This document shows, in pieces, positions 37,519 through 47,548 of a DNA stretch of 64,000 nucleotides; positions within the stretch are counted from its first letter, which is position 1, and each line of letters opens with the position of its first letter. The stretch lies in NCBI GenBank assembly GCA_017577945.1, contig PKQS01000008.1:248001-312000 (forward strand), in the 5' to 3' direction. The notes under the pieces were generated by a model. That model saw only the letters and a program-made list of their open reading frames with translations. It ran no database searches and was not told the origin of the DNA. The DNA comes from Bacillota bacterium. GTDB lineage: Bacteria; Bacillota; Limnochordia; Limnochordales; ZCTH02-B6. Both the position numbers and the translations under genes were made by a program.

Positions 37519-39504
37519 ATGTCTCGTACCGTCAAGCCTTACGGACTGTGGACCAGCCCGGTCACCGCCGCCGTGGTGGCGCGCGGCGTTTCGTTGAGCG
37601 ACGTGCGCTGGGCGGCGCCGGAAGGCGGCCCGCTGCGCTTGGTCTGGCTGGAGCGCCGGGCCGGCAAAGGGGTCTTGGTGGCCACGGACGGCGGCCACGC
37701 GCCGTTCGAGGTGACGGCCGACTTCAACGTCAAGGCGAAGCTAGGCTACGGCGGCGGGGACTTCTCCACCTTCGGGGACGACGTCTTCTTCGTCGCCGAC
37801 GGCCGCATTTACCGGCAACCCATCGCGGGTGGCGACGCGCGGCCCATCACGCCGCCCTTCGGGCAGGCTGCATCGCCCACTCCTTCGCCCGACGGGCGCT
37901 TCGTCGCGTTCGTGCACAGCGCCGAGCGACGGGACTGCGTCGCCGTCGTCGACGCGGCAGGGCGGCTGTGGCCGCAAAAGATCTTGCAAGGCGACGATTT
38001 CTACATGCAGCCCGCCTGGCATCCGAGCGGGCGGATGCTGGCCGCGATCGCGTGGAATCACCCGCACATGCCGTGGGACAGCACCGAATTGCGCCTCGTG
38101 CGGCTGCGCTTCTGGGACGGCGACGACCCGGTGCCGCCCGTGGCCGCCGAGACGACGGTCGTGGCCGGCGGGCCGTCCGAATCGGTGCAGCAGCCCGTCT
38201 TCTCCCCCGACGGGCGGTACCTGGCGTACGTGTCGGACCGCTCGGGCTACTGGCACCTGTACCTGTACGATCTCGAGACGGGCCGGCACACGCAGCTGAC
38301 CGAGGGGCCGTACGAGCACGGCCAGCCCCCGTGGGTGCAAGGTATCCGCACGTACGGTTTTGCGCCCGACGGCCAGTCGATCTTTTACCTCCGCAGCGAC
38401 GCGGGTTTCTGCTCGCTGTGGCAGTGCGTGCTGGAGGACGAACAGGGCCGCCTCGCGCCCCGCCACCGGCGGGTAGAGGGCGTGTTCGACGAATACCCGG
38501 ACCTGTCCCAGATCGCCGTGGCGCCTGCGCCGGATGAGGCCGGCCGCGTCGCCGTCGCCTGCATCGCTTCGGCGCCCAGCATTCCGCCGCGCATCGTGGC
38601 GGGCCGGCTTGCTCCGGACAAGGAGGCGGAGGGCCCAGCGCCCCCGACGGTTCTCCGGGGACCCGCGGCCCTCATCGTGCGCCGGAGCCAGTGGGAGAAC
38701 TTCGAGCCGGGCGCGCTGGCGCAGCCCCGGCCGGTGCAGTGGACTTCCGCCGGCGGCGCCACGGTGTACGGGTTGTACTATGCGCCCACCAACCCGCACT
38801 TTACGGCCGAAGGCCTTCCCCCGGCCGTCATCAGCGTGCACGGAGGGCCGACGTCGCAGGCGGTGCCTGAGTTCAACCCGCGGGTCCAATGGTTCGCCAC
38901 TCGCGGCTACGCCGTGCTGGAAGTCAACTACCGCGGCAGCACCGGCTACGGCCGGGCGTACCGGGAGCAGCTCAAGGGCCGCTGGGGCATTGTGGACGTG
39001 GAAGACGCCGTCAGCGGGGCAGAGTTCCTCGTGCGGGAGGGGCTGGCCGACCGCGGGCGGCTGGTCATTATGGGCGGCAGCGCGGGCGGCTACACGGTGC
39101 TGCGGGCTCTCATCACGCATCCGGGCTTTTTCAAGGCGGGCCTTTGCCTGTACGGCGTGGCGGACCTGTTCGCGCTGGCGTCCGACACGCACAAGCTGGA
39201 GGAGCGCTACACCGACTCGCTGGTCGGGCCGCTGCCCGAGGCGGCGGCGCTGTACCGGGAGCTGTCGCCGGTGTTCCATGCCCGGCGCATCAAAGATCCT
39301 GTCGCGATTTTCCAAGGCACCGACGATCCGGTGGTAACCAAGGCGCAGGCCGACGCCTTGGTGGCGGCGCTGAAGGAAAGCGGCGCGCCCTACGAATACC
39401 ACGTGTACGAAGGCGAAGGGCACGGCTGGAGCAAGCCGGAAACCATTGAGAAGTTCTACGCGGCGGTGGACGCGTTCTTGCGCAAGTACGTGGTGTTCGC
39501 ATGA
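37519..39504 (+). CDS. S9-family prolyl oligopeptidase / acylaminoacyl peptidase
   Basis: The 661-residue enzyme has an N-terminal beta-propeller (repeats such as ASPTPSPDGRFVAFVHS, FSPDGRYLAYVSDRSGYWHL and FAPDGQSIFYLRSD, the TolB/WD40-like SPDG blades). The C-terminal alpha/beta hydrolase has VISVHGGPTSQ as oxyanion region, MGGSAGGYTVL with the nucleophile Ser near 518, the Asp in GTDDPVV near 600 and the His in YEGEGHGW near 633. Such enzymes degrade short peptides, probably in the cytosol, since no signal peptide is present. The stop codon overlaps the ATG of the next gene (ATGA). Confidence 0.93.
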   Translation: MSRTVKPYGLWTSPVTAAVVARGVSLSDVRWAAPEGGPLRLVWLERRAGKGVLVATDGGHAPFEVTADFNVKAKLGYGGGDFSTFGDDVFFVADGRIYRQPIAGGDARPITPPFGQAASPTPSPDGRFVAFVHSAERRDCVAVVDAAGRLWPQKILQGDDFYMQPAWHPSGRMLAAIAWNHPHMPWDSTELRLVRLRFWDGDDPVPPVAAETTVVAGGPSESVQQPVFSPDGRYLAYVSDRSGYWHLYLYDLETGRHTQLTEGPYEHGQPPWVQGIRTYGFAPDGQSIFYLRSDAGFCSLWQCVLEDEQGRLAPRHRRVEGVFDEYPDLSQIAVAPAPDEAGRVAVACIASAPSIPPRIVAGRLAPDKEAEGPAPPTVLRGPAALIVRRSQWENFEPGALAQPRPVQWTSAGGATVYGLYYAPTNPHFTAEGLPPAVISVHGGPTSQAVPEFNPRVQWFATRGYAVLEVNYRGSTGYGRAYREQLKGRWGIVDVEDAVSGAEFLVREGLADRGRLVIMGGSAGGYTVLRALITHPGFFKAGLCLYGVADLFALASDTHKLEERYTDSLVGPLPEAAALYRELSPVFHARRIKDPVAIFQGTDDPVVTKAQADALVAALKESGAPYEYHVYEGEGHGWSKPETIEKFYAAVDAFLRKYVVFA

Positions 39505-42005
39505 GGAGACCGGTGGTGGGGATGAAGCGGGGCAACTACCGGGTTCTTTCGGAGCCGGCGGTGATTGGGCCAACAAAGGTTTCACCCGTACGAGCGGCGC
39601 TGGCGGCCGTCGTGGCGCTGGCGGCGCTGGCCGGCCTCCTCGCGCCGGTGACAAGTGCGGCGCCTTCTTTGCGGAGCTGGCCCGCGCCCGGCGAGCTGGC
39701 GTGGACGCCCATCGGGCCGGGCGTGCACTATGCGGTTGCCAGCGTCGCGGCTGACGGTTGGCTGCAGCATATCCAGGTGGTTCGCGTAGAACGGGACAAC
39801 CCGTTCGTGTCGCTGGCCGCCACTTTGGGACGGGGACAGGTCGAGGGAACCGAAACGGTGCTGGCCCAGGCGCGACAGCTAACGGCCGCCGGCTTGGCGG
39901 GCGCGGCGACGGCAAGGACGGAGGCGACTCGCGCGGCGACGTCCGGCACGGCCGTCAGCGGCTCGCCTTTAAGCGACTTGTTGAGCCGCCTGTCCAAGGG
40001 CGGCACCGAGGCGTCGCCCGTGCGCACGGTCGTCGCGGGCGTCAACGCCGACTTTTTCGCCTCGGCGCCCACGGCGGGCTTGCCCGTTGGGTTGCACGTG
40101 CAAGCAGGCGAAATCGTCACCAGTCCCAACGGCCGGCCGGCCTTCGCCCTGCTGGCCGACGGGCGAGTGGTCATCGGCGTGCCGGAGCTGAGCGGGGCGG
40201 TGTGGCGGGAAGAGGCGGCGGAAGCGCTGGCCGGCGGGCAGCTGTCTTCGCTGGAGGAGATGCCGGCGCGGGCGGCCATCACGCAAGTGAACCGGCCGCT
40301 GAACGGATTGGGGCTCGTGCTCTACACGCCGCGCTTTGGACCCGAGACGCCGCCGCTGACGGGCACCGTGGTGACGGTCCGGGGCGTGCCGGGACCGCTG
40401 GTGGGCGGGCGGACGTATACGGGCGTGGTGGCGAAAGTTCAGGCCGCCGCGGGGACGCCCGGCCTCCGCGTCCCGATTCCGGCCGACGGCGTGGTGCTGG
40501 CGGGGCGGGGTCCTGAGGAAGTGCTGCTGGAGGATCTGCGGGTAGGCGAGTGGGTGCAGTTCCGGGTCGACCTGGCGCCGCCCTTCGACCAGGCGGTCGA
40601 GGCGGTGGCGGGCTGGCCCGTGCTCATTGAAAACGGCTCGCCGCGGCCGCTTCCCGGCGGCGATTCGCTGGTGACGGGCCGCCATCCTCGCACGGCCGTC
40701 GGCTTCAACGACCAGTATCTTTACCTCGTCACCGTGGACGGCCGGCAGCCGGGCTGGTCCGACGGCATGACGCTGGCGGAGCTGACGGAGCTGCTGCTGG
40801 CATTGGGCGCCACCCAGGCGCTGAATTTGGACGGCGGGGGTTCGACGACGCTGGTGGTACGTCCCCCCGGCGAGGCGGAGCTGGTGGTGGCGAACCGGCC
40901 GTCGGACGGCTACGAGCGGGTCGTGGCCAACGCGCTATTCGTCGTGAGCACGGCTCCGCCGGGCCCCCTGGCCACACTGCACATCCGTCCCGCCGCGCCG
41001 GCCGCGCTGGCGGGCTCGGCGCTGCCGCTAAAGTTGCTGGGCCAGGACCGCTACAACAACCCCGTTGCCGTCGCGGCCGCGGACGCCGAGTGGACGGTCC
41101 GGGGCGAGGCGGAGGTGCGCTTGGACTCGGCAGCCGGCGTCCACGCGGCGTTGCTGCTGGTGCGGGAACCGGGCGAGGTCGTCGTGACGGCCCGCGTGGG
41201 CGGCGTCGAGGCGGAAGTTGTCGTCGACGTGGTCCACGCCGTGCACCGGATTGACCTGGCGCCGGACATGATGCACCTGGCCGCGGGCGAGCGGAGCGCG
41301 TTCTCCGTCCGGGCCTACGACGAAGCCGGGCGGCCGGTCTGGGTGGAGCCGCGGCAGCTGACCTGGACGGCGGCCGCGGACGGGGCGGCAGGAGACGAGT
41401 CGCCGCCCGTTGTGCTCGTGGACGAAGGCGGCGGCGTAGCGGGCCTGCGCGGCGGTACGGCTACCGTGTCGGCTCGCCTCGGCGCTGTCGCGGGCAACGC
41501 TTTGGTGACGGTGGACAGGGAGCCGGTGGTGCTCTCGGACTTTGAGGCGCCGGGCCTTTGGTACGCCAACGCCGTGCGGGCGCAGGCGGCCTTCGACCTG
41601 GTGGAGGCGCCCGAACCGGTCTACGAAGGGCAGCGGGCCGGGCGGCTCGTGTACGACTTGAGCGTTTCGGGCGGCGGTACCGCGGCGGCGTACGTCCAGG
41701 CGGCCACACCCATTCCGATCCCCGACCGGCCGCGAGCCATCGGCGTCTGGGTGTACGGCGACGCCAGCGGCCACTGGCTGCGCGCCCATTACATCGACGG
41801 CAACGGCCAGCGGCAAGTGCTGGACTTGACCCGGGTCGGAGGCCTGGATTGGACGGGGTGGCGATTCGTGCAGGCGGAAATTCCCGCCGATGCAGTGCTG
41901 CCGCTGGCGTTCGAGCGGGTGTACGTGGTGGAGATGCATCGCGAGCGGCAAAGCCGCGGCGTGCTCTACTTCGACAATCTCGTGGCCATTTACGGCCAGC
42001 CGTGA
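39501..42005 (+). CDS. Secreted phosphodiester glycosidase (NAGPA domain) with Ig-like and C-terminal sandwich domains
   Basis: The protein (834 residues from ATG 39501) begins with a signal peptide (VRAALAAVVALAALAGLLAP, cut after TSAA). The NAGPA/DUF2233 domain follows: VAGVNADFFASAPTAGLPVG, HPRTAVGFNDQYLYLVTVDG and the hallmark ALNLDGGGSTTLVV, ending near 480. Next come two Ig-like regions (about 485-680; the second has LAAGERSAFSVRAYDEAGRP) and a C-terminal galactose-binding-like sandwich (about 685-834). The enzyme probably removes sugars linked by phosphodiester bonds outside the cell. The ATG at 39501 overlaps the S9 stop; an ATG at 39522 after GGTGGTGGGG is equally possible. Confidence 0.88.
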   Translation: MRRPVVGMKRGNYRVLSEPAVIGPTKVSPVRAALAAVVALAALAGLLAPVTSAAPSLRSWPAPGELAWTPIGPGVHYAVASVAADGWLQHIQVVRVERDNPFVSLAATLGRGQVEGTETVLAQARQLTAAGLAGAATARTEATRAATSGTAVSGSPLSDLLSRLSKGGTEASPVRTVVAGVNADFFASAPTAGLPVGLHVQAGEIVTSPNGRPAFALLADGRVVIGVPELSGAVWREEAAEALAGGQLSSLEEMPARAAITQVNRPLNGLGLVLYTPRFGPETPPLTGTVVTVRGVPGPLVGGRTYTGVVAKVQAAAGTPGLRVPIPADGVVLAGRGPEEVLLEDLRVGEWVQFRVDLAPPFDQAVEAVAGWPVLIENGSPRPLPGGDSLVTGRHPRTAVGFNDQYLYLVTVDGRQPGWSDGMTLAELTELLLALGATQALNLDGGGSTTLVVRPPGEAELVVANRPSDGYERVVANALFVVSTAPPGPLATLHIRPAAPAALAGSALPLKLLGQDRYNNPVAVAAADAEWTVRGEAEVRLDSAAGVHAALLLVREPGEVVVTARVGGVEAEVVVDVVHAVHRIDLAPDMMHLAAGERSAFSVRAYDEAGRPVWVEPRQLTWTAAADGAAGDESPPVVLVDEGGGVAGLRGGTATVSARLGAVAGNALVTVDREPVVLSDFEAPGLWYANAVRAQAAFDLVEAPEPVYEGQRAGRLVYDLSVSGGGTAAAYVQAATPIPIPDRPRAIGVWVYGDASGHWLRAHYIDGNGQRQVLDLTRVGGLDWTGWRFVQAEIPADAVLPLAFERVYVVEMHRERQSRGVLYFDNLVAIYGQP

Positions 42006-42248
42006 GCGCCGCGGGCCTCTTGGGCAAGGCCGCCGAAGATGCAGGCGGCGCTGCGTTGGCAACGCGGGCGGCTCCGGCCTGAACGAAAAGCTGCGGCCGA
42101 GTTGGCCCTCCACCGGCACGCATCCGCGCCGGAAAATGACGTTCCAACGAGTTTCCAGTCGCAGGAAAAGCCGGTGCAGGAAAGGCGGCGCCGCTGGTGA
42201 ACAGCCTAGGAAGACTGGTTCCGCGGCGAACGCAAGGGGGCTGCACGC

Positions 42249-43859
42249 ATGGATCGCTTGGAGCCGATGCGGCCGCTGGGCGACTGGACGCCGGAGGAGA
42301 TGGAACAGGCGGGCCGGGAAGTGCTGGCGGCGGTGAAGAAGTACATCGCCGAGCTGGAGGAGACGCCCGTCCTGCCTGACATCGGCGCGGCGGAACTGCG
42401 GCGGCTGCTGGACGATCCGCTGCCGCAGGAGCCCCAGTCGTTTTCCGACATCGTGGCCGACACCCAGCGCCGCATCATTCCCCACCTGACGCTCTGGAAT
42501 CATCCTCGCTTCTTCGCGTATTTCCCCGTGGGCAGCAGTGGGCCCGGCGCCATGGCCGACCTCTTGGCGTCGACGCTTAACATCAACGGCATGCTGTGGA
42601 AGACGGCGCCGGCGGCCGCGGCGCTGGAGGAAGTGGTGCTGCGCTGGCTGGCGGAGATGATCGGCTACGACGTGAACGCCGACGGCGTGCTGGTCAACGG
42701 GGCGTCGCTGGCGTCGTTTTACGCGCTGGCCGCGGCCCGGGAAGCGGCGGGCCTCGATGTCCGGATGAAGGGGATGGCCGGCCGCGACTTGCCGCGCCTT
42801 CGGGTGTACGCGTCGGAGCACGCGCACAGCTCCATCGACAAGGCGGTCATCGCCCTCGGCATCGGCCTGGAGAACCTGGTCAAGATCGAGACGGACGCGA
42901 GCCACCGCCTCGATCCCGCCGCGTTGCGGCGGCTGGTGCAGGCGGACGTGGAGCGGGGCTACAAGCCGCTGGCGGCCGTGGCCGTCGTCGGAACCACCTC
43001 GACGGGGGCGGTGGACCCGGTGGAGGACCTCGCGGCCGTCTGCCGGGAGTACGGTATGTGGCTGCACGTGGATGCAGCCTACGGCGGCTTCTACAACATC
43101 GTCCCCTCGGTGCGCGAGCAGGTGGCGCGGCTGCGCGGGGAGCTGGCGGCGGCCGACTCCGTCGTCGTCAACCCGCACAAAGTACTGTTCACGCCGCTCG
43201 AAGTGACGGCGCTTTTTTCGCGGCGCAAAGGCGTGCTGAAGCAGACGTTCTCGCTGGTGCCCGAGTACCTGCGCACCTACGATCCGGACGAAGTCGTCAA
43301 TCCGATGGACTTTTCGCTCCAGCTGGGCCGCAATTTCCGGGCGCTGAAGGTGTGGTGGGTGATTCGCGCCTTCGGCCTCAGCGGGCTGCGGGCGCGCATG
43401 GAGCACCAGTTGGAACTGGCCGCGTGGCTGCGGCGGCAAATCGACGCGCACCCGGACTTCGAGACGCTGGACGCGATGACGGCGGCGCGCCGGAAGACGA
43501 GCGCGGGCGCGGTCGGGGAGGGGTCGGCGCCGCCGTTTTCTCCGTATCCGCTCGTCTGTTTCCGTGCATTCCCCCGGGCCTGGCGGGAGCGGCTCGCGCC
43601 CGGAGAAAGTGCGTCCGGCAAAGGGGGCTTGGAACCGACCGCCGTCGCCCGGGCCGTGGACCGGCTCAACGAGGCGCTCCTGCAGCGCGTCAACAGCCGC
43701 CGGGACCACTTCATCTCGCACACGGTCGTGCGCGAAGGTTACCTTTTGCGGGCGGCGGTAGGCAACATCCGCACCGAGTTCCGCCACGTGGAGTCGCTGT
43801 GGCAGACCATCCAGGAGAGCCTGGCCCAGCTGCCGCAGGCGCTGGAAGACTGGATTTAA
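42249..43859 (+). CDS. Group II PLP-dependent amino-acid decarboxylase
   Basis: The 536-residue protein belongs to the aromatic-L-amino-acid/glutamate decarboxylase family. Landmarks are WNHPRFFAYFPVGSSGPG near the N-terminus, GVLVNGASLASFYALAAARE, YASEHAHSSIDKAVIALG, WLHVDAAYGGFYNI (the PLP-pairing Asp) and VVVNPHKVLFTPLEVTALF with the PLP Lys near 310. The catalytic-loop region and the C-terminal SHTVVREGYLLRAAVGNIRTE also fit. Tyrosine, tryptophan or phenylalanine would be expected substrates from the N-terminal HPRFF motif, but this is inference. An insertion of about 35 residues lies around 420-455. The ATG is preceded by GGGGG 7 bases away. Short repeats and a strong terminator follow. 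Confidence 0.9.
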   Translation: MDRLEPMRPLGDWTPEEMEQAGREVLAAVKKYIAELEETPVLPDIGAAELRRLLDDPLPQEPQSFSDIVADTQRRIIPHLTLWNHPRFFAYFPVGSSGPGAMADLLASTLNINGMLWKTAPAAAALEEVVLRWLAEMIGYDVNADGVLVNGASLASFYALAAAREAAGLDVRMKGMAGRDLPRLRVYASEHAHSSIDKAVIALGIGLENLVKIETDASHRLDPAALRRLVQADVERGYKPLAAVAVVGTTSTGAVDPVEDLAAVCREYGMWLHVDAAYGGFYNIVPSVREQVARLRGELAAADSVVVNPHKVLFTPLEVTALFSRRKGVLKQTFSLVPEYLRTYDPDEVVNPMDFSLQLGRNFRALKVWWVIRAFGLSGLRARMEHQLELAAWLRRQIDAHPDFETLDAMTAARRKTSAGAVGEGSAPPFSPYPLVCFRAFPRAWRERLAPGESASGKGGLEPTAVARAVDRLNEALLQRVNSRRDHFISHTVVREGYLLRAAVGNIRTEFRHVESLWQTIQESLAQLPQALEDWI

Positions 43860-43883
43860 AGAAGACTGGACCGGAGGACTGGA
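43845..43883 (+). repeat. Triplicated GARGACTGGA at the decarboxylase stop
   Basis: GAAGACTGGA occurs at 43845 (coding the last residues) and 43861, and GAGGACTGGA at 43874. The copy around the stop encodes EDWI followed by TAA, and the last copy would again encode EDWI followed by TAG. This suggests a local duplication of the gene end. Confidence 0.7.
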
Positions 43884-43896
43884 TCTAGCGGAGCAA

Positions 43897-43945
43897 AACA
43901 GGGACCGAGCGGCGGGCGAAAAGCTCTGGCCGCTCGGTCCCTGTT
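43897..43945. terminator. Strong terminator between the decarboxylase and pepF
   Basis: AACAGGGACCGAGCGGC pairs over all 17 bases with GCCGCTCGGTCCCTGTT across a 15-base loop. An A-rich left flank allows function in both directions, serving the convergent pepF operon end as well. Confidence 0.85.
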
Positions 43946-44083
43946 GCATCCTCGTCCCTGCCGCACGCATCGAATTGCTGACGCGGCGACAGTCCGCCGA
44001 GCGTCCGCTGCCGTAGGCGGAACCAGGCCGGCGCAGCCCGTGCAACGGTAGGAGAAGCGGCGGCAGCCTGCGGCGGAGCCTGA

Positions 44084-45901
44084 TTAGCCTACGAGCAGCT
44101 GCTCCAGCCGGTCCACCAGGCTCGCCAGCACGCCGAAGGTTTCCTCCACCGGCTCCGGCGTGGACAAGTCGACGCCCGCCTTCTTCAGGATATTGAGCGG
44201 ATAGTCCGACCCGCCCGCCTTCAGGAATTCGAGATACGCCTCCGCCGCGCCCGGCACGCCGTCCAGCACCCGCTTGGCCAGCGCGTGCGCGCCGGAAATC
44301 CCCGTGGCGTACTGGTACACGTAGAAGTTCATGTACAAATGCGTCGAGAATTGCGCCCACGTGATGCCGACCCGCTCGCGGTCCATCTCCACTTCGTCGC
44401 CGTACCCTTCGGCGAACAAGTCCGCCAGCAGGCCGATCATGATGTCCGCCGTCAAAGGCAGCCCCTTTTCCGCCCGCTCGTGAATGGCCAGCTCGAAGCG
44501 GGCCAGCGTCGGCATGATGAAGAAGTAGCGGTGGAAGTTGCCCATGGCCTCTTCGACGAGCGCGATCTGGAAATCCCGGTCGGGATTCGTCTTGAACAGA
44601 TGCGCCCGCACCAGGGCCTGGTTGAAGTTGGACGCGACTTCCGCCAGGAACGTGCCGTACCACGCGTAAATGCGGGGCTGGTGCTTGCGCGTGTAGTACG
44701 AGTGCATCGAGTGCCCCAGCTCGTGGGCCAGCGTGCTCATGCTGCTCAGATCATTGGTGAAATTCATCAGGATGAACGGATGCGTGCCCGGCGCGCCCGT
44801 AGAGAAGGCGCCCTGCCGCTTGCCCTTGTTCGGGTAGCGGTCAACCCAGCGCTCCTCCAGGCAGCCCCGCCGCAAGATCTGCACGTACTCGTCGCCCAGC
44901 GGCCGCATGCCTTCGCAGATCCAGTCCACGGCTTGCTCGTAGGTGACGACCGGCTCGTTGCTGGTCAGCGCCGCCCGGGTGTCGTAGACGTACAGCTTGT
45001 CCAGACCCAGCGCCTTCTTGCGCACCCGCCAGTAGCGATGCCAGATGGGCAGGTGCTTGCGGAACGTCTCGATGAGGTTGTGGAACACTTCCACCGGGAT
45101 GAAGCCGGCCGCCGTGGCCGCCTCCAGCGCCGAGCCGTAGCGGCGAGCCCGGGCCATGAACACGTGCTGCTTGACGCCCGCGGCCAGCGCGTTGGCCAGG
45201 CCGTTCTTCAGATCCAAGTACGCGTCGGCATAGCTCTCCCACGCGGTCCGGCGCAGCTCCCGGTCCGGGCTGCGCAAGAGCGCATTGATGGTGCCGTGCG
45301 CCACGACGTACTGCTTGCCCTGGCTGTCCACGGCAGGCCGGAACTTCATGTCGGCGTCGGAAATGACCCCGTGGATGGAGGCGGCGGTGCGGAAAGGATC
45401 CTGCACCATGCTCAGCAGCTCTTCGACTTCCGCCGAACGGATGTGGGCGGCCTGCCGCTTGAGCCGGTCGAAGTAGTGGCGGTAGATGGCCAATCGCGGC
45501 TCTTCCTCGGCCCACTGCAGCAGCTTGTCCGGCCCGATGGCCAGCAGCTCGGGCGTCATGAACGACGTCGCCGCGCTGTACTGGGCGAACAGCGCGCGAG
45601 AGCGGTCGTTGAGCGCTGCGGCCTGCGGGTCCGCCGTGTCGACCGTAAAGCGCAGGGTCACGTACGTTTGCAGCTTGCCTACCGTCAGGGCGACCTGGTC
45701 CAGCAGCTCCAGGAAATCCGCCAAGACGGACGGGCTTTCGCCCAGCCGCCCCTGGTACGATCTGAGTTGCGGCAAGCGGGCCATGACCTCGGCCGCGGCC
45801 TGCTCCCACGCCTCGTCGGACGGGAACACGCTGGCCACATCCCACGTGTGCTCGACGGGCACATCCTTTCGTTCCGGCAGCGTCGCCATCGTCGTCGCCA
45901 T
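44084..45901 (-). CDS. pepF: Oligoendopeptidase F (M3B metallopeptidase)
   Basis: PepF cleaves short peptides in the cytosol. The 605-residue protein has the N-terminal helical lobe ([18 protein letters not shown]), [16 protein letters not shown], and the M3 zinc site [19 protein letters not shown] near 390 with the third ligand in [35 protein letters not shown] before the site is typical of PepF. The start is ATG 45901, 8 bases after GGGGG; a second ATG four codons later is possible. It is the last gene of a five-gene minus-strand run beginning at 49684. Confidence 0.95.
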   Translation of the reverse strand: MATTMATLPERKDVPVEHTWDVASVFPSDEAWEQAAAEVMARLPQLRSYQGRLGESPSVLADFLELLDQVALTVGKLQTYVTLRFTVDTADPQAAALNDRSRALFAQYSAATSFMTPELLAIGPDKLLQWAEEEPRLAIYRHYFDRLKRQAAHIRSAEVEELLSMVQDPFRTAASIHGVISDADMKFRPAVDSQGKQYVVAHGTINALLRSPDRELRRTAWESYADAYLDLKNGLANALAAGVKQHVFMARARRYGSALEAATAAGFIPVEVFHNLIETFRKHLPIWHRYWRVRKKALGLDKLYVYDTRAALTSNEPVVTYEQAVDWICEGMRPLGDEYVQILRRGCLEERWVDRYPNKGKRQGAFSTGAPGTHPFILMNFTNDLSSMSTLAHELGHSMHSYYTRKHQPRIYAWYGTFLAEVASNFNQALVRAHLFKTNPDRDFQIALVEEAMGNFHRYFFIMPTLARFELAIHERAEKGLPLTADIMIGLLADLFAEGYGDEVEMDRERVGITWAQFSTHLYMNFYVYQYATGISGAHALAKRVLDGVPGAAEAYLEFLKAGGSDYPLNILKKAGVDLSTPEPVEETFGVLASLVDRLEQLLVG

Positions 45902-45917
45902 GCAAGAAACCCCCCGT

Positions 45918-47063
45918 TTAGCCCATCTGTTCCGTGATGGTGACGTGAACGCCCCTGCGGGCGAGTTCCGCCAGAAACTCGTCGGGATCAAACAGTCCCG
46001 GCGCCTCGGGCGGCTGCACGCCCGGCAGCCGCGCGCGCCCCTGGGCAACCCAGAGAGCGCCGACGGCCAGCGGGACCGCCGTCATGGCGCGCATGGACGT
46101 GGTCACGCCCGCCTCGAGCGTGACCGGCCGGCCGCCCCGCTCGCCGCGGACGCGCACCACTGTACCGGATACGGCCGGGCGCCTCGGCCCCAGGCGCGAC
46201 AGCAGCGGAATCATGGGCACCAGCACCCGGGCCCAGAACTCCCGCCAGCCGTGGGTGCGGGCCAGGCCCAGCCGCCTCGTCAGCACCGCGAGCCGGTGCA
46301 GCGTCGGCTCCACCAAACCGCCTTTCAGCGCGACGCTCCGGACGCCGGGAATATGCTGCGGCAGCGTCAGCGGCTCCGGATGCCCCACGTGGCATACCCG
46401 CACCTTCCCGAGGGGCGGCGGGAACTCGATGTCTTCGCTCCCGCTGCCGGCCGGCACCTCCACGTGCCGCCCGTCCGCGAACGTCGTCACGCGGCCGTCG
46501 AAGATGTAAAGCGTGTGCAAGGCTACAGCATGGCCGCTGGACTCCATGGCGCTGCCCGCCCAGGCCACCGTGATGTCCGTCGGCTTGTCCAGCCGCGCTG
46601 CCAGCCGCCGGGCCAAAATGTTGGTCAGGCCCGGCGTCCAGCCCAACCCCGTGACGATGGTGACCCCCGCCTCGCGAGCCGTGCGGTCGTAGCGCAGCGC
46701 CGCGGCGGCCGCGACGGCGTCGTCGCACAAGCTGACGTACGGAGTGCGGGAGACGATGGCCGCTTTCACCATCGGCTCTTCATAAAGGTAGAAAGGGCCC
46801 AGCGCGCCCAGCGCGACGTCGTGCCGGCGCATGAGCGCCACGACGGCGTCGTAGTCCCGCGCGTCGGCCGTTTCGATGACGACCTCGGCGGTGGCCGGGT
46901 TGACGGCCTCTCGCTGCGCCGCCAGCGCCTCGGCGCGCGCTTTCTCCAATGTTGACTGTGTGCGGCCGACGATCGTCACCAGCTCCACGCCGGGCGTGAC
47001 GGCCAGCTCCGCCACGGCGCGCCGGCCCATATCGCCGCCGCCGCCAAAAACGACGAATCGCAT
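45918..47063 (-). CDS. Saccharopine dehydrogenase-like NAD(P)-binding protein
   Basis: The N-terminal Rossmann motif [19 protein letters not shown] and later text ([67 protein letters not shown]) match the saccharopine dehydrogenase superfamily. Known members include lysine-pathway reductases and many uncharacterised oxidoreductases. The WTPGLTN motif occurs in the SDH/homospermidine-synthase-like branch. The 381-residue length fits, but substrate and direction cannot be read from sequence. The ATG at 47063 is 9 bases from the upstream cupin stop, with GAGGCG as ribosome site. Confidence 0.85.
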   Translation of the reverse strand: MRFVVFGGGGDMGRRAVAELAVTPGVELVTIVGRTQSTLEKARAEALAAQREAVNPATAEVVIETADARDYDAVVALMRRHDVALGALGPFYLYEEPMVKAAIVSRTPYVSLCDDAVAAAAALRYDRTAREAGVTIVTGLGWTPGLTNILARRLAARLDKPTDITVAWAGSAMESSGHAVALHTLYIFDGRVTTFADGRHVEVPAGSGSEDIEFPPPLGKVRVCHVGHPEPLTLPQHIPGVRSVALKGGLVEPTLHRLAVLTRRLGLARTHGWREFWARVLVPMIPLLSRLGPRRPAVSGTVVRVRGERGGRPVTLEAGVTTSMRAMTAVPLAVGALWVAQGRARLPGVQPPEAPGLFDPDEFLAELARRGVHVTITEQMG

Positions 47064-47071
47064 AAAGCGCC

Positions 47072-47548
47072 TCACACCCGCATGACCGCGGCCGTCTCCG
47101 GCAGGCTGCGCAAATGCTCGAGTTCTTCGGGCGACAAGGGCTGCGGCCGGTCGCGGTCCGCGTCGACGATGCACAAGAAGCCGAACGGCTCGTCGCCCGC
47201 GTTGACGAACTGGTGGGGCGTCATCGGCGGCACGTAGATGACGTCGAAAGGCCGCGTGTCGTAGACGTCGTCGCCGACGATGACTTTCCCCCGGCCCCGG
47301 AGCGTCATGACCACGTGGACGTGCTGGTGTTTCTCCAAAGAAGAAAAGCCGCCCGGGCCGACTTCGAAGTAGCGCAGGCGGAAGGAGCACGGCTCGCCGA
47401 ACCGCCCGGCGATGACTTGCCGGGTGATGTCGCGCCAGCCTTCGCCCGGCCGGTCGCCCTTATGTTCCTTGTACTCCTGCAGCGGAACGCCGTCCCAGCG
47501 GAAGTTCTCGAAACGCCGGAATTTGACGACGTCGTCGTTGTCAGGCAT
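47072..47548 (-). CDS. Cupin-domain protein
   Basis: A single-domain cupin of 158 residues. Motif 1 is SSLEKHQHVHVVMTLRGRGKVIVG (H-x-H with a following Glu position replaced by Val/Met) and motif 2 is PPMTPHQFVNAGDEPFGFLCIVD with the third His. Three possible metal ligands are therefore present. The N-terminal YKEHKGDRPGEGWRDITRQV resembles small cupins encoded near dehydrogenases. A role as a dioxygenase, isomerase or binding protein for the same substrate as its neighbours is possible. The upstream dehydrogenase overlaps its start by 8 bases. Confidence 0.87.
   Translation of the reverse strand: MPDNDDVVKFRRFENFRWDGVPLQEYKEHKGDRPGEGWRDITRQVIAGRFGEPCSFRLRYFEVGPGGFSSLEKHQHVHVVMTLRGRGKVIVGDDVYDTRPFDVIYVPPMTPHQFVNAGDEPFGFLCIVDADRDRPQPLSPEELEHLRSLPETAAVMRV

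Noticed and set aside
41028..44663. A 1211-residue open frame on the minus strand
   Set aside because: It lies antisense to the phosphodiester glycosidase and decarboxylase genes, has no ribosome site, and reads as Arg/His/Pro-rich shadow sequence typical of GC-rich DNA.
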